Source of the DNA: Oceanihabitans gracilariae
GTDB lineage: Bacteria > Bacteroidota > Bacteroidia > Flavobacteriales > Flavobacteriaceae
Reading direction: 5' to 3'
Length of the DNA stretch: 64,000 nt
Assembly (NCBI RefSeq): GCF_042684485.1
Contig: NZ_JBHULM010000011.1
Coordinates: 1,054,001 to 1,118,000 of the forward strand
Position numbers and translations under genes: made by a program. Each line of letters begins with the position of its first letter. Position 1 is the stretch's first letter. A model generated the notes under the pieces. It did no database searches, was not told the DNA's origin, and saw only the letters and a program-made list of their open reading frames with translations. Shown here one piece after another: positions 25,829 to 34,700 of the stretch.

Positions 25829-28180
25829 TTATTTAGATATTTCAATCCAACGTTTGGCCTCGTTACCAAAGGCATCCACAACTGTGATAATATGTTTTCC
25901 TACCTGAGGCAAAATAGCCATATCATGAATGTCTTTTGTAGTGCCAACAAATTCCGCATCTACATACCAAAACAATGTGGTTTCAGGTTTAGAATGTGCC
26001 ATTTTTAAAACGAGCTCATTGGTATTACCATCAAAATCTTTAGGTAAAAAAATGGTGGTGTTTTCTTTAGGGTAAATAAACTGCATAGAAATAGCGTTTT
26101 CGCCCAAATAATCACTTCTAAATTTTGGTAAAGTTTTATAAAAAGGGTTTTTGGTTTTGTAGTAAAACTCCATTAAAGGAGGTAATACAAACCAAGATTT
26201 GTTGGTAATATTACCAATAGCTTCACAAGAAGAATTTACTTGATATTGTTCGTTTTTATCTAAATGCACTAACAGGTGGTACGGACAAGGTTTCGTTTTT
26301 AAACCGCTAATTTGTATAAACTTGTTTTCGGTTTCTTCACAATTTTCTGTTGCTCTGTAACCACTTTTTTTACAAATTTTAATTTCTTGCATTTCATCAA
26401 AAGGTTTTGCAAACCAATCGCTATTTGGTAAGGCATCAAAAACATCAAACAAAACAGGAGCAGCGGTTTGTACGCCAACCAAACCAGGTCTTCCTTCGCC
26501 ATCTGCATTACCAACCCAAACACCAACCACATAATCTTTAGTAGTACCAATTGCCCAAGCATCTCTAAAACCAAAACTGGTTCCTGTTTTCCAAGCTATT
26601 TGTTTTGATCCATCAAAAAACTCCCAACTTTCATCGCTTTCGGGTCTATTTACTTCTTTTAAACTTTCATAGGTTAAGTAAATAGAAGCTGCATCATATA
26701 TGGTTTTATCAGAAGTTTTTTTACCAAATTCTATTTTTTCTGAAGCTAAAAAAGTAGGCTCACAAAATTCATTGGTAAAATATTGACTAGAATTTTCGGT
26801 GTAATGATTTACAGTAGAAGATAAAGAAGCATAGCTTTTACATAAATCCCAAAGATTGCTTTCTGCGCCACCAAGTACTAAGGAAAGTCCGTAATGATTG
26901 GAGTTGTATTTTAAATCTTTCAGTTTTAACTCTTTTAAATAATGATAAAACCTATCTAAGCCAAACTCTTGTAACATACGTACTGCAGGAACATTTAACG
27001 AACGCGATAAAGCACGACTAGCAGGAACAGCACCATCATACTCTTTGTTAAAATTAACAGGAGCATAGCTTCCGTATTGCGTTGGCACATCGGCAACTAA
27101 TGTGTTTGGTAGCATGTCACCAGAATCAAGCATTGCAGCATATAAAAAAGGTTTTAAAATACTTCCTGTGCTTCTGGGTTTGTCTATGATATCTACATCT
27201 TTTTGGTGTGCTTTGTCTGTTGGTGTATTGCCTACATAGGCTAAAACCTGTCTTGTTTTTACGTCTAAAACCAAAACAGCCATGTTGTAGATTTCATTCT
27301 GCTTTAATAAGTTATAATGGTTTTTCACAATTGCATTGGTCTGTTTTTGAAGTCTAGAATCTATAGTAGTTTGTATACGCTTGCCATAATTGGTTTTGGC
27401 AACTTTTTGTAATAAATGCGGAGCCGTTTGAGGTAAAGGATATGGTTTTTGTGGTAATCCTTCTGCTATAGATAGATTGTAGGTAAGCGAGTCTATTATC
27501 TCTTTTTTTAATAATTTGTTTAGCAAACGGTTTCTTTTTACTAGTAATCGTTCTTGGTTTTTACCAGGATAAATCAAACTTGGTGCATTTGGTAAAACAG
27601 CTAATGTGGCACTTTCTGCCCAAGAAAGCTGGTTTGCATTTCTATTAAAATAACGCCATGACGCAGCGTCTATACCAACTACATTTCCTCCAAAAGGCGC
27701 GTGACTAGAATAATAGGCTAATATTTGTTCTTTGCTTTCGCGAAATTCTAATCGCGTAGCGAGAATCATTTCCTTTATTTTTTCAAAATAGGTTCTAGGT
27801 TTTCCTTTTCTAGAAAGCCTAATTACTTGTTGTGTAATGGTACTTCCCCCTCGTTGTACTTCTCCAGATTGCATATTTTGCTTTAAAGCTTTAAAAATAG
27901 AAATAGGATTAAAGCCAGGATGCTTGTAAAAATATTCATCTTCAAACTGAATGATACAGGTTTTAAATTTTTCTGGTACACTATCATTTTGCGGAAATCG
28001 CCATTGACCATCTTTGGCAATTTGTGCACCTAGCAATTTATTACTAGCACTAGTAATTACTGTTGCTGTTGGATCTTTAAAAAGGGTTTTTGGTAAACAG
28101 AAATAATAAGCAAGTAAAAGCACAGCAATGATTACTGACTTTATTTTATGGTGTTTTATGTAGGTTATTGTTTTGTTCAT
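25829..28180 (-). CDS. pbpC: penicillin-binding protein 1C
   Basis: 783 residues. One N-terminal membrane segment (about 14-30), then a GT51 glycosyltransferase with catalytic Glu80 in FEDEYFYKHPGF and RGGSTITQQVIRL; then a transpeptidase with SILK (Ser340, Lys343), a SLN triad and KTGTS (Lys531). The C-terminal BiPBP_C domain (about 680-783, ending AFGNEAKRWIEISK) is the PBP1C hallmark. It polymerises and cross-links peptidoglycan. The alpha-2-macroglobulin gene lies upstream on the same strand, a known PBP1C neighbour, here separated by a small monooxygenase gene and hairpin repeats. Confidence 0.95.
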   Translation of the reverse strand: MNKTITYIKHHKIKSVIIAVLLLAYYFCLPKTLFKDPTATVITSASNKLLGAQIAKDGQWRFPQNDSVPEKFKTCIIQFEDEYFYKHPGFNPISIFKALKQNMQSGEVQRGGSTITQQVIRLSRKGKPRTYFEKIKEMILATRLEFRESKEQILAYYSSHAPFGGNVVGIDAASWRYFNRNANQLSWAESATLAVLPNAPSLIYPGKNQERLLVKRNRLLNKLLKKEIIDSLTYNLSIAEGLPQKPYPLPQTAPHLLQKVAKTNYGKRIQTTIDSRLQKQTNAIVKNHYNLLKQNEIYNMAVLVLDVKTRQVLAYVGNTPTDKAHQKDVDIIDKPRSTGSILKPFLYAAMLDSGDMLPNTLVADVPTQYGSYAPVNFNKEYDGAVPASRALSRSLNVPAVRMLQEFGLDRFYHYLKELKLKDLKYNSNHYGLSLVLGGAESNLWDLCKSYASLSSTVNHYTENSSQYFTNEFCEPTFLASEKIEFGKKTSDKTIYDAASIYLTYESLKEVNRPESDESWEFFDGSKQIAWKTGTSFGFRDAWAIGTTKDYVVGVWVGNADGEGRPGLVGVQTAAPVLFDVFDALPNSDWFAKPFDEMQEIKICKKSGYRATENCEETENKFIQISGLKTKPCPYHLLVHLDKNEQYQVNSSCEAIGNITNKSWFVLPPLMEFYYKTKNPFYKTLPKFRSDYLGENAISMQFIYPKENTTIFLPKDFDGNTNELVLKMAHSKPETTLFWYVDAEFVGTTKDIHDMAILPQVGKHIITVVDAFGNEAKRWIEISK

Positions 28181-28186
28181 GTTTAC

Positions 28187-28204
28187 TTCCCACGAAAGTG
28201 GGAA
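28187..28204. repeat. TTCCCAC-GAAA-GTGGGAA hairpin
   Basis: A perfect 7-bp stem with a GAAA tetraloop just before the pbpC start, followed by TCTTTT. It belongs to the same hairpin family as 19716, 53322 and 55445. Confidence 0.65.
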
Positions 28205-28218
28205 TCTTTTCTTTTTTA

Positions 28219-28280
28219 CCCTTCCGTCTTTGATTTCTTTTTTGAAATCAAATCCACCTTCCCTTGAAAAAAAGGGAAGG
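28219..28280 (+). repeat. double-hairpin repeat, copy 1
   Basis: Hairpin 1 is TTTGATTTC (28229-28237) with GAAATCAAA (28244-28252); hairpin 2 is CCTTCCCTT (28257-28265) with AAGGGAAGG (28272-28280) and a GAAAAA loop. The order and linkers (CCGTC-stem-ATCCAC-stem) match the inverted copy at 28390-28451. Confidence 0.65.
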
Positions 28281-28389
28281 AGTTTTGTGTGTTACTATAT
28301 TGATTTTCTTTTTTTATTATACAAATCTCACTTCATACCAACAGTGTTTATTATTTTATCTCTATTATAAATAATAGTTCTAATTTTAA

Positions 28390-28451
28390 CTCTCCTCGTT
28401 TTTTCAAGGAGGAGAGGATTCCGTTTTTTAAAGAAACGGAAGACGAGGTGG
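28390..28451 (-). repeat. double-hairpin repeat, copy 2 (inverted)
   Basis: On the minus strand it reads GAC/GTC-type lead, hairpin TTCCGTTT/AAACGGAA, ATCC linker, hairpin CTCTCCTC/GAGGAGAG with a CTTGAAAAAAC loop. Sequences of the stems differ from copy 1 but the frame of two hairpins and linkers is the same, so the structure is kept. Confidence 0.6.
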
Positions 28452-28456
28452 TTTTT

Positions 28457-28780
28457 TTAAACAGATTCCTGTTGTTGCAAGAATTCATATTCGCGTTCTA
28501 CTTTACAAATTCTCACATGATACCAACTGTACCAATCTTGCCTTCCTTTTAGTTGTGCTTGTAGATGCTCGCTTTGTTGTTTCCAATTTTTAATAGCTTC
28601 TAAAGTTTCCCAATAACTAACCGTAATACCAATTTCATTTCTAGCAGATTCTATACCAATAAAACCTTTTTGTTGTTTGGCTAGCGTTTCCATTTTTTCA
28701 GCCATTTCAGCATAACCTTCTATGTTTTTATTTTGGGTAGAACTGAAAATTACGGCGTAATAAGATTTTAATGCTTTCAT
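28457..28780 (-). CDS. antibiotic biosynthesis monooxygenase (ABM) domain protein
   Basis: 107 residues, a one-domain dimeric ferredoxin-like fold. GFIGIESARNEIGITVSYWE and AIKNWKQQSEHLQAQ match the ABM family; the YSWYHVRICKVEREYEF tail is usual for its flavobacterial members. Enzymes of this fold include quinol monooxygenases and haem-degrading oxygenases, but most small members have no proved activity. It is flanked by REP-like elements on both sides and sits between the alpha-2-macroglobulin gene and pbpC on the same strand. Confidence 0.85.
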   Translation of the reverse strand: MKALKSYYAVIFSSTQNKNIEGYAEMAEKMETLAKQQKGFIGIESARNEIGITVSYWETLEAIKNWKQQSEHLQAQLKGRQDWYSWYHVRICKVEREYEFLQQQESV

Positions 28781-28793
28781 GTTTAATTTTTTT

Positions 28794-28868
28794 AACGTTA
28801 CCTAAAGGTCAGGCTTTCACTACTCGCTCTCTGCGAGGAGCTCAAACAGACCGTTCAATCCTTAACGC
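28794..28868 (-). repeat. REP-like element between A2M and ABM genes
   Basis: Ends are AACGTTACC and TTAACGC; the core has CTCGCTCTCTGCGAG with GAGCTCAAAC. The right 56 bases match 19806-19861 with three differences, and the ends resemble those of the element at 6119-6285. Confidence 0.75.
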
Positions 28869-28887
28869 ACTAATCTGCTATGTTTTT

Positions 28888-31800
28888 TTACTTCACCACT
28901 TCAATCCATTCCCCTTTATTTCTAACTAAAAACTCATTGTCATACATAGCTTCAGCTTGTACACCAGGTAAATAATAGGTTCCTAGATAACCAGCATTTA
29001 GCATGACGTTAAAAGTTTTGGTGTCGTACTTTCCTTTCTTATTTAAATCGAAATAAAATTGTACTCGATCATCACGAATATCTGTAAACCTAGCTTGGCT
29101 AGTAGTGCTGCTTCCAAAGTCTGTAAAACGTGTGTTTACAATTTCCCAACCAGAAGGAAAGATTTGCGTTAAAGCCACATCATTCACTTTTTCGTTATTA
29201 AGATTACTTACTTTAACGGTTGCTACAAAATCCTGACCTTGTTGTAACTTAGAAATATCTATAGCGTTTCCTTGTAAATCTTTATAAGCAACAGCAACAC
29301 TTAAGCCGCGTTGTTCTGTAAGCTCATTTCCTAAAGGTAGTTTTCCAGAATTTAACACACGAACATAAACCAGGTTGCCTTGATTGTTTTTAAAGGAAAG
29401 CGAATTACTACCTTCTTTAACCATTAAATCTCGTTGTGCAATAGCGCTTTTTGTGTCTATTTCTTCTGTTTTACCATTTAAAGTAAATTGTAGTTTGATT
29501 GCTTTTCCGCCATTAGCTTCTACCATTTTAGCCATTGCAAGTAAACTATAAGCAGTGGTTTGTGTACTCATCCAGCTATCTTTAGACAATTCTTTAGCAA
29601 TTGTTTTAGACAATTCTCTAGCTCGTGAATCTTTAGTAATGACCATAGTTTCTAAAGCCATAGCACGATTTCTGTTTACAGAGCCATAAGTGTAATAATT
29701 ATATTTAGGAGGTAAGAATGCAATATTTGCAGTTTTAGAAATTTGTGCGCTTGCTTCTTCTTGTCCTGCTAAAGCATATGCTGCTGCTAATCTCCATTTT
29801 GCCTCGTTAGAAATTTCGGTAAACTCACGAAGCCTGTTCATAGCAGCTAAATCAGGACTTCCTGCTAAAGCTAAAGTGTATAATCTGTAAGCTTGTGCAA
29901 GATCAGAATTATAAGTTTTATAGCTTGGTCTCCAATCGCGAGCAGCTTGTTTTTGGTAGGCAATCCAATTGGTTTTAAAGGTAAGAGGAAGCACGAAACC
30001 TTTCTTTTCGGCTTCTATCATAAAATGGCCAGCGTAACTTGTTCCCCAATCATTGGCTGTGTTTTCTCCCATCCAATAACTCATTCCTCCATTTGGTCTT
30101 TGAAAATGACCTAAACGTTTAATACCATTTTCAATATTAGATTGAATTTCTTGTTTCTTCTTAAAGGTTAGGTCAAAAATATCTTGTAAAAATAATTGCG
30201 GAAAAACGCTAGAAGTTGTCTGCTCTAAACAACCATGAGGATACTGCACTAGGTATTGTAATCTTCTAGAAAAATCCATTGGAGGCATGGTAGAAAATTC
30301 TACCGTAGCGCTATTGGTACCAGCAACTCCAAAGGTGGTGAAATCTAAATTTTTAGTAGCATTAGCTTCTAAGTCTACATCTAAAGCTTTAGATGAAATA
30401 GGGTTGGTGTTTACCACATCTAATTCTACTTTATAATTAGATTTTTCGCCATTTCCAGTAGCAATCACTTCTACAGAATTAATCCCTTTTGCTTTACTAA
30501 CATCTAGTTCAAAATAAACCATTTGTTCGTCTGGTTTAGCAAAGGTTATCGTTTGGTTTTTGCTTCCAACAACTTCTATTCCGTTGCTTAACTTTAAGCT
30601 AATGTTTACCTTTTTAATATTCGGTTCCATAGCAAAAACAGTAACAGGAAGGGTTACTTTTTCACCAGGACTTAATTTTCTTGGTAGTGTTGCCAATACC
30701 ATTAAAGGTTTTTTGACTTGCACTGTTTTGTCTGTGCTACCATAGGCTTCATTAGTAATGTCACCAGCGACAACCATGGTTCTAACGGAACCAATATAAT
30801 TTGGTATTTTAATTTTGTGTGTTTTATTGTCTCCTGCTTTTAATTGAAAAGGTCCTAAAAAGGTAACCACAGGTTTAAATCTATTTGCTTTTTTGTTTTT
30901 TCCATCTGCAGCAGAACCATCTCCACCAATAGCGAATACTTGATCTATACTTCCGGAGTATGCGCCAATTACATCATCAAAAACGTCCCAAGTTTTAACA
31001 CCTAAAGCTTCTCTTTTGTAAAATTCGTTCCAAGCATTTGGTGTTTTAAATCGTGTTAAATCAAGCAAGCCTTCTTCTACCATTGCAATAGTATAGGTCA
31101 TTGCTTTATTGTTTTTTTCAGATACTACAACTTCAAATTCTTGTTCAGGACGTAAAACACTAGGCATTTTTAATTCTGGTTCCAGCTTTGTATTTGGGTC
31201 TTCTACTAATATTGGAATGACACCATACAAACGAATTGGTAAATCATTTTCTGTAATAGCATGTGGTTGTAGTAAAGAAATATTGACAAATACATTAGGA
31301 GCCATTTTTGCTGTAATAGGAATTTGTACTGTAGTTTCTCCTTTGGTAGTTTTTACCCATTTATATTCTATTACTTCTGTGCCGTTTTCAATACTTACTA
31401 AGGCACGACCTTCGCTACCAGAAGGAAAGGTAATGGTTGCGGTTTCACCAACATTATAATTTTCTTTATCCGCAGCAAAAGCTAGCATTTTGGCTGCTTC
31501 TTTATCTCCAGAAGGTGTATACCAGTTTTTATAAAAATATGCGGTTCTTCCTGTTGCATGTCCGCTTTTAGGATCGAAAACACGAATAAGAAAACGACCT
31601 TTATCGCTTTCTGGAATGTTTAATGTGAAGCTGGTTTTTCCATTTGCATCTGTATTTAGCTTCATGTTTTTGTAAGCTTGATGATAGGTGCTTGATGCGT
31701 ATGAGGAAAGATTGTCATAAGAAGAATTCCACCACCAACGCCAGTTTATTTTATAAACCTTTACTTCTAAACCATTGCGTTGTATAGGTTTTCCTTCGGC

Positions 31801-34458
31801 ATCTACTACAACAATATCAAAGGTTTGATTTTGGTTAGTAACAAAAGAACCATAGCCTTTTCCTTTAGGTGATTTTAACCCAACAAAGGATTTGTATGGT
31901 GCGTATTTTTTGGTGAAAGCATCCATAGAAAAGTCTCCACCATTTTCAAAAGCACGAACTAAAAACTGTGCATTAAGCATTCCTGGAGCATTGCTACCAA
32001 CGTTTAGTTTGTTGGTAATATCAGCTAAGCCTTCTTCGTTTACTTTACCATCAAAAATGATGATTTCTTCGGTTGAAAAAGTACGTGAAGGATCTCTAAA
32101 AGTATAATCGGAATAATTTTTAAAACTCGTATATGCATTGCTAAACTTGGCTTTAATTTCGGTTTTTACATTTTTTGCAGGAGCACCATGCAACCATTTT
32201 ACATCTAATTTTCCGTTTAACGGATTTTCACCAGAAAGTACTTCGTCTTCAAAATCGACTTTAATTTTTAAACGATTAGGCTTCACGGTTTCTATTTTTA
32301 ATCCTTTATAAAAAGTAGCTCCTCCAACCGAAACTTTTGCATTCCAGTTTCCTGTTTTATCTTCGGTAGCAGTAGGAACTTTAAAGGTGTATAGATTGTT
32401 AAGGTTGCTTGTGGTAACATTTCTGTAGGCAAGTTTACCATTAGCGTCTGTAATTTCCATTTTTACAGGATGGCCTTTTGGAAGTTTGTTTCCTGCATCG
32501 TTTAACATAAAGGATAAATGCAAGGTGTCTCCTGGTCGCCAAACACCACGTTCGCCATAAATATAGCCTTTAAGTCCGCGTTGTAAACGGTTTCCAGAAA
32601 CATCAAATTTACTTAAGGATAAAGAATTTCCATCGTTTAGCTTGATGTAGCTGGTGTTATTTCCTTTGGAAACAATAGCGAAAGCAGCATGATTTTCTAC
32701 ATCTATTGTAGCTAGTCCTTCGGTATCTGTTTTTGTTTTTACAATTTCTTGTTGCTGGAAATTATAGATAGCAACAGTTGCTCCAGCTTCTGGATTAGTA
32801 TCTAAAATATTAGTTACTGCAAAGTAGTAATTGTTGTTTGCTCCTTTTTTTGCAATCACACCAAGGTTAGAAGCCAATACGTTTTGCGCAACGGTTTTAC
32901 TATTGTAGTAGGCATCTTTACAAGGGTTTTGTCTGTCGTTCCAGTTGTAATAATAGTTTTGGTAGCTGTAGGTTAAATTATCCCAATATTGTTCTTCGCG
33001 AAGCTCCTCATCTTCGGTAGATGTTTCTGCATAATCGTTGTAATAGTAATCTTCTTCGTAGTATTCGTCTTCATAATAATCCTCGTTGTTTTCAGAATTC
33101 GTTATGTTTTGATTGCTATCGCAATTGTACAACGAGTATTCTTTTTTCATGTCTAACTCTACTCTGTAAATGGCTCCAGGATCTGCTTTTATGTATTTAG
33201 ATAAATCGATACTGTAGGTTTTCCATTTACCAGAATTTTGCGCTTCGTCTTGTAGTTGAATGGTTTGTTTTGCAATACGTCTTCCAACACGACGTACATC
33301 ATTTTTGTTGGTGTTGTTGAGGTTGTTGTCTTGTAAAAACTGCAATACATTATCTTCAAAAATCTTGATGATACGTACATCTACAGCTTTTAAATTAACC
33401 GCTTCAAAGTTGAATTTTAACTCTTGAGAATTTGGTAAAATTACTCCGTTACTAATTAATCTAACTAGAGGTTTTTCATCTTCAAAAGCAATTAATTCTG
33501 AAAAGGGCTTCTTCAATTTATAACCATCGATATTTGCTATACCTTGAAAAACATCGACTTGAATATTACCAACAACTTTAGTATTAGGATAGGCTTTTAA
33601 TACATTACCATCTACAATGTATTTTGGGCTGTTTACATTTTGAATGGTTACTAAACCATCAAAGTTTTGTTGTTTTTTAATCGGATCGGAGAAGTTGATA
33701 GACAAATACTGTTCTGGACTTTGAATAACATCGACTTTGGTAATGGTAAAGTTGTTTTTTCCAGGAATGTTTACGGTGTTTTCGCCAGAATTATCTGCTT
33801 GAATGCTTTTTCCGTTCCATGTTACTAGTATTTGGCTGTCTTCTACTAAACGATGAATGCTATCTATTTTAAATTCGAAAAGTTTTTCTTTTTTGTAGGA
33901 TTCATTCCAAACTATTGCTAGATTTTTTCCGCTCTGCGAAGCTTGTACCAGTTCTTTTGCTTGGTCTAAAGAAATAATGTCTGCTGCACGAATTACACCT
34001 TCTAAATATTGCCATTCTTTACTGTAAGATTGTAAATTATTGGTGACAATATTGAAATTTGGTGTAATGGTTTTAAATTGAAATGTATAGGTTTTAAAGT
34101 CTGTAGGAATGTTATTAAAAATCTGGTCTAGCTTTACATCCACAGTATATTCTGTATCTGGTTCTAAAGTTTCGTCTGGAACAAGACGTAGCGAATGTTT
34201 ATTGTTTACTAGTAGTTTTCCTTCTACATGTGGTTTGATAGAAACAATATTATCTGTAATTTCTTGGTTAATTTCCCAACTTTCCACATCATTGGCTAAA
34301 TTAATTTCAATGGCATTTGCAACAGAAACACGACCAGAAGTAGTATAACTGATGTAGTCTTTAAATTTGAAAATATTGTCTGTTTCTTCTGTGGTTTTTT
34401 TACAAGAAAATGTAAAAGCCAAAATAAAGACCAGAGCGAGAAGTTTTTGGGTACGCAT
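28888..34458 (-). CDS. alpha-2-macroglobulin family lipoprotein
   Basis: 1856 residues. Signal peptide with lipobox FTFSC (Cys19) anchors it to a membrane. Macroglobulin-type beta-sandwich domains fill the N-terminal two-thirds (GVWRPGDTLHLSFML is the MG domain motif); the thioester motif GCLEQTTS is intact with Cys1410, so a reactive thioester is expected. A terpenoid-cyclase-like helical domain and a receptor-like C-terminus follow. Bacterial members trap proteases in the periplasm and pair with PBP1C, which is encoded downstream here. Odd feature: a strongly acidic, tyrosine-rich insert at about residues 445-520 (EDYYEDEYYEEDYYYNDY and a YYNWNDRQNPCKDAYY stretch). Confidence 0.93.
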   Translation of the reverse strand: MRTQKLLALVFILAFTFSCKKTTEETDNIFKFKDYISYTTSGRVSVANAIEINLANDVESWEINQEITDNIVSIKPHVEGKLLVNNKHSLRLVPDETLEPDTEYTVDVKLDQIFNNIPTDFKTYTFQFKTITPNFNIVTNNLQSYSKEWQYLEGVIRAADIISLDQAKELVQASQSGKNLAIVWNESYKKEKLFEFKIDSIHRLVEDSQILVTWNGKSIQADNSGENTVNIPGKNNFTITKVDVIQSPEQYLSINFSDPIKKQQNFDGLVTIQNVNSPKYIVDGNVLKAYPNTKVVGNIQVDVFQGIANIDGYKLKKPFSELIAFEDEKPLVRLISNGVILPNSQELKFNFEAVNLKAVDVRIIKIFEDNVLQFLQDNNLNNTNKNDVRRVGRRIAKQTIQLQDEAQNSGKWKTYSIDLSKYIKADPGAIYRVELDMKKEYSLYNCDSNQNITNSENNEDYYEDEYYEEDYYYNDYAETSTEDEELREEQYWDNLTYSYQNYYYNWNDRQNPCKDAYYNSKTVAQNVLASNLGVIAKKGANNNYYFAVTNILDTNPEAGATVAIYNFQQQEIVKTKTDTEGLATIDVENHAAFAIVSKGNNTSYIKLNDGNSLSLSKFDVSGNRLQRGLKGYIYGERGVWRPGDTLHLSFMLNDAGNKLPKGHPVKMEITDANGKLAYRNVTTSNLNNLYTFKVPTATEDKTGNWNAKVSVGGATFYKGLKIETVKPNRLKIKVDFEDEVLSGENPLNGKLDVKWLHGAPAKNVKTEIKAKFSNAYTSFKNYSDYTFRDPSRTFSTEEIIIFDGKVNEEGLADITNKLNVGSNAPGMLNAQFLVRAFENGGDFSMDAFTKKYAPYKSFVGLKSPKGKGYGSFVTNQNQTFDIVVVDAEGKPIQRNGLEVKVYKINWRWWWNSSYDNLSSYASSTYHQAYKNMKLNTDANGKTSFTLNIPESDKGRFLIRVFDPKSGHATGRTAYFYKNWYTPSGDKEAAKMLAFAADKENYNVGETATITFPSGSEGRALVSIENGTEVIEYKWVKTTKGETTVQIPITAKMAPNVFVNISLLQPHAITENDLPIRLYGVIPILVEDPNTKLEPELKMPSVLRPEQEFEVVVSEKNNKAMTYTIAMVEEGLLDLTRFKTPNAWNEFYKREALGVKTWDVFDDVIGAYSGSIDQVFAIGGDGSAADGKNKKANRFKPVVTFLGPFQLKAGDNKTHKIKIPNYIGSVRTMVVAGDITNEAYGSTDKTVQVKKPLMVLATLPRKLSPGEKVTLPVTVFAMEPNIKKVNISLKLSNGIEVVGSKNQTITFAKPDEQMVYFELDVSKAKGINSVEVIATGNGEKSNYKVELDVVNTNPISSKALDVDLEANATKNLDFTTFGVAGTNSATVEFSTMPPMDFSRRLQYLVQYPHGCLEQTTSSVFPQLFLQDIFDLTFKKKQEIQSNIENGIKRLGHFQRPNGGMSYWMGENTANDWGTSYAGHFMIEAEKKGFVLPLTFKTNWIAYQKQAARDWRPSYKTYNSDLAQAYRLYTLALAGSPDLAAMNRLREFTEISNEAKWRLAAAYALAGQEEASAQISKTANIAFLPPKYNYYTYGSVNRNRAMALETMVITKDSRARELSKTIAKELSKDSWMSTQTTAYSLLAMAKMVEANGGKAIKLQFTLNGKTEEIDTKSAIAQRDLMVKEGSNSLSFKNNQGNLVYVRVLNSGKLPLGNELTEQRGLSVAVAYKDLQGNAIDISKLQQGQDFVATVKVSNLNNEKVNDVALTQIFPSGWEIVNTRFTDFGSSTTSQARFTDIRDDRVQFYFDLNKKGKYDTKTFNVMLNAGYLGTYYLPGVQAEAMYDNEFLVRNKGEWIEVVK

Positions 34459-34700
34459 AAAAGATGGATTTTTAAAGTGAATAATAGCCTAGAAGTGTAA
34501 TATAATTCCTATTTATATAAATACTTCTTTTTTTAACACTTTAGATTTTTTGATGGTGTTAAATTCGTCATAAAGTTAATAAAAGGAAAAGGTGTATTGT
34601 TTTTAAAAAGGAATATTTTTAAGAATTAAAATGCTGTATCAACAGTTAAATTATTAGTATCTTAGCAAGAAATTAAATAATTCGTAAAAAATAAACATAT

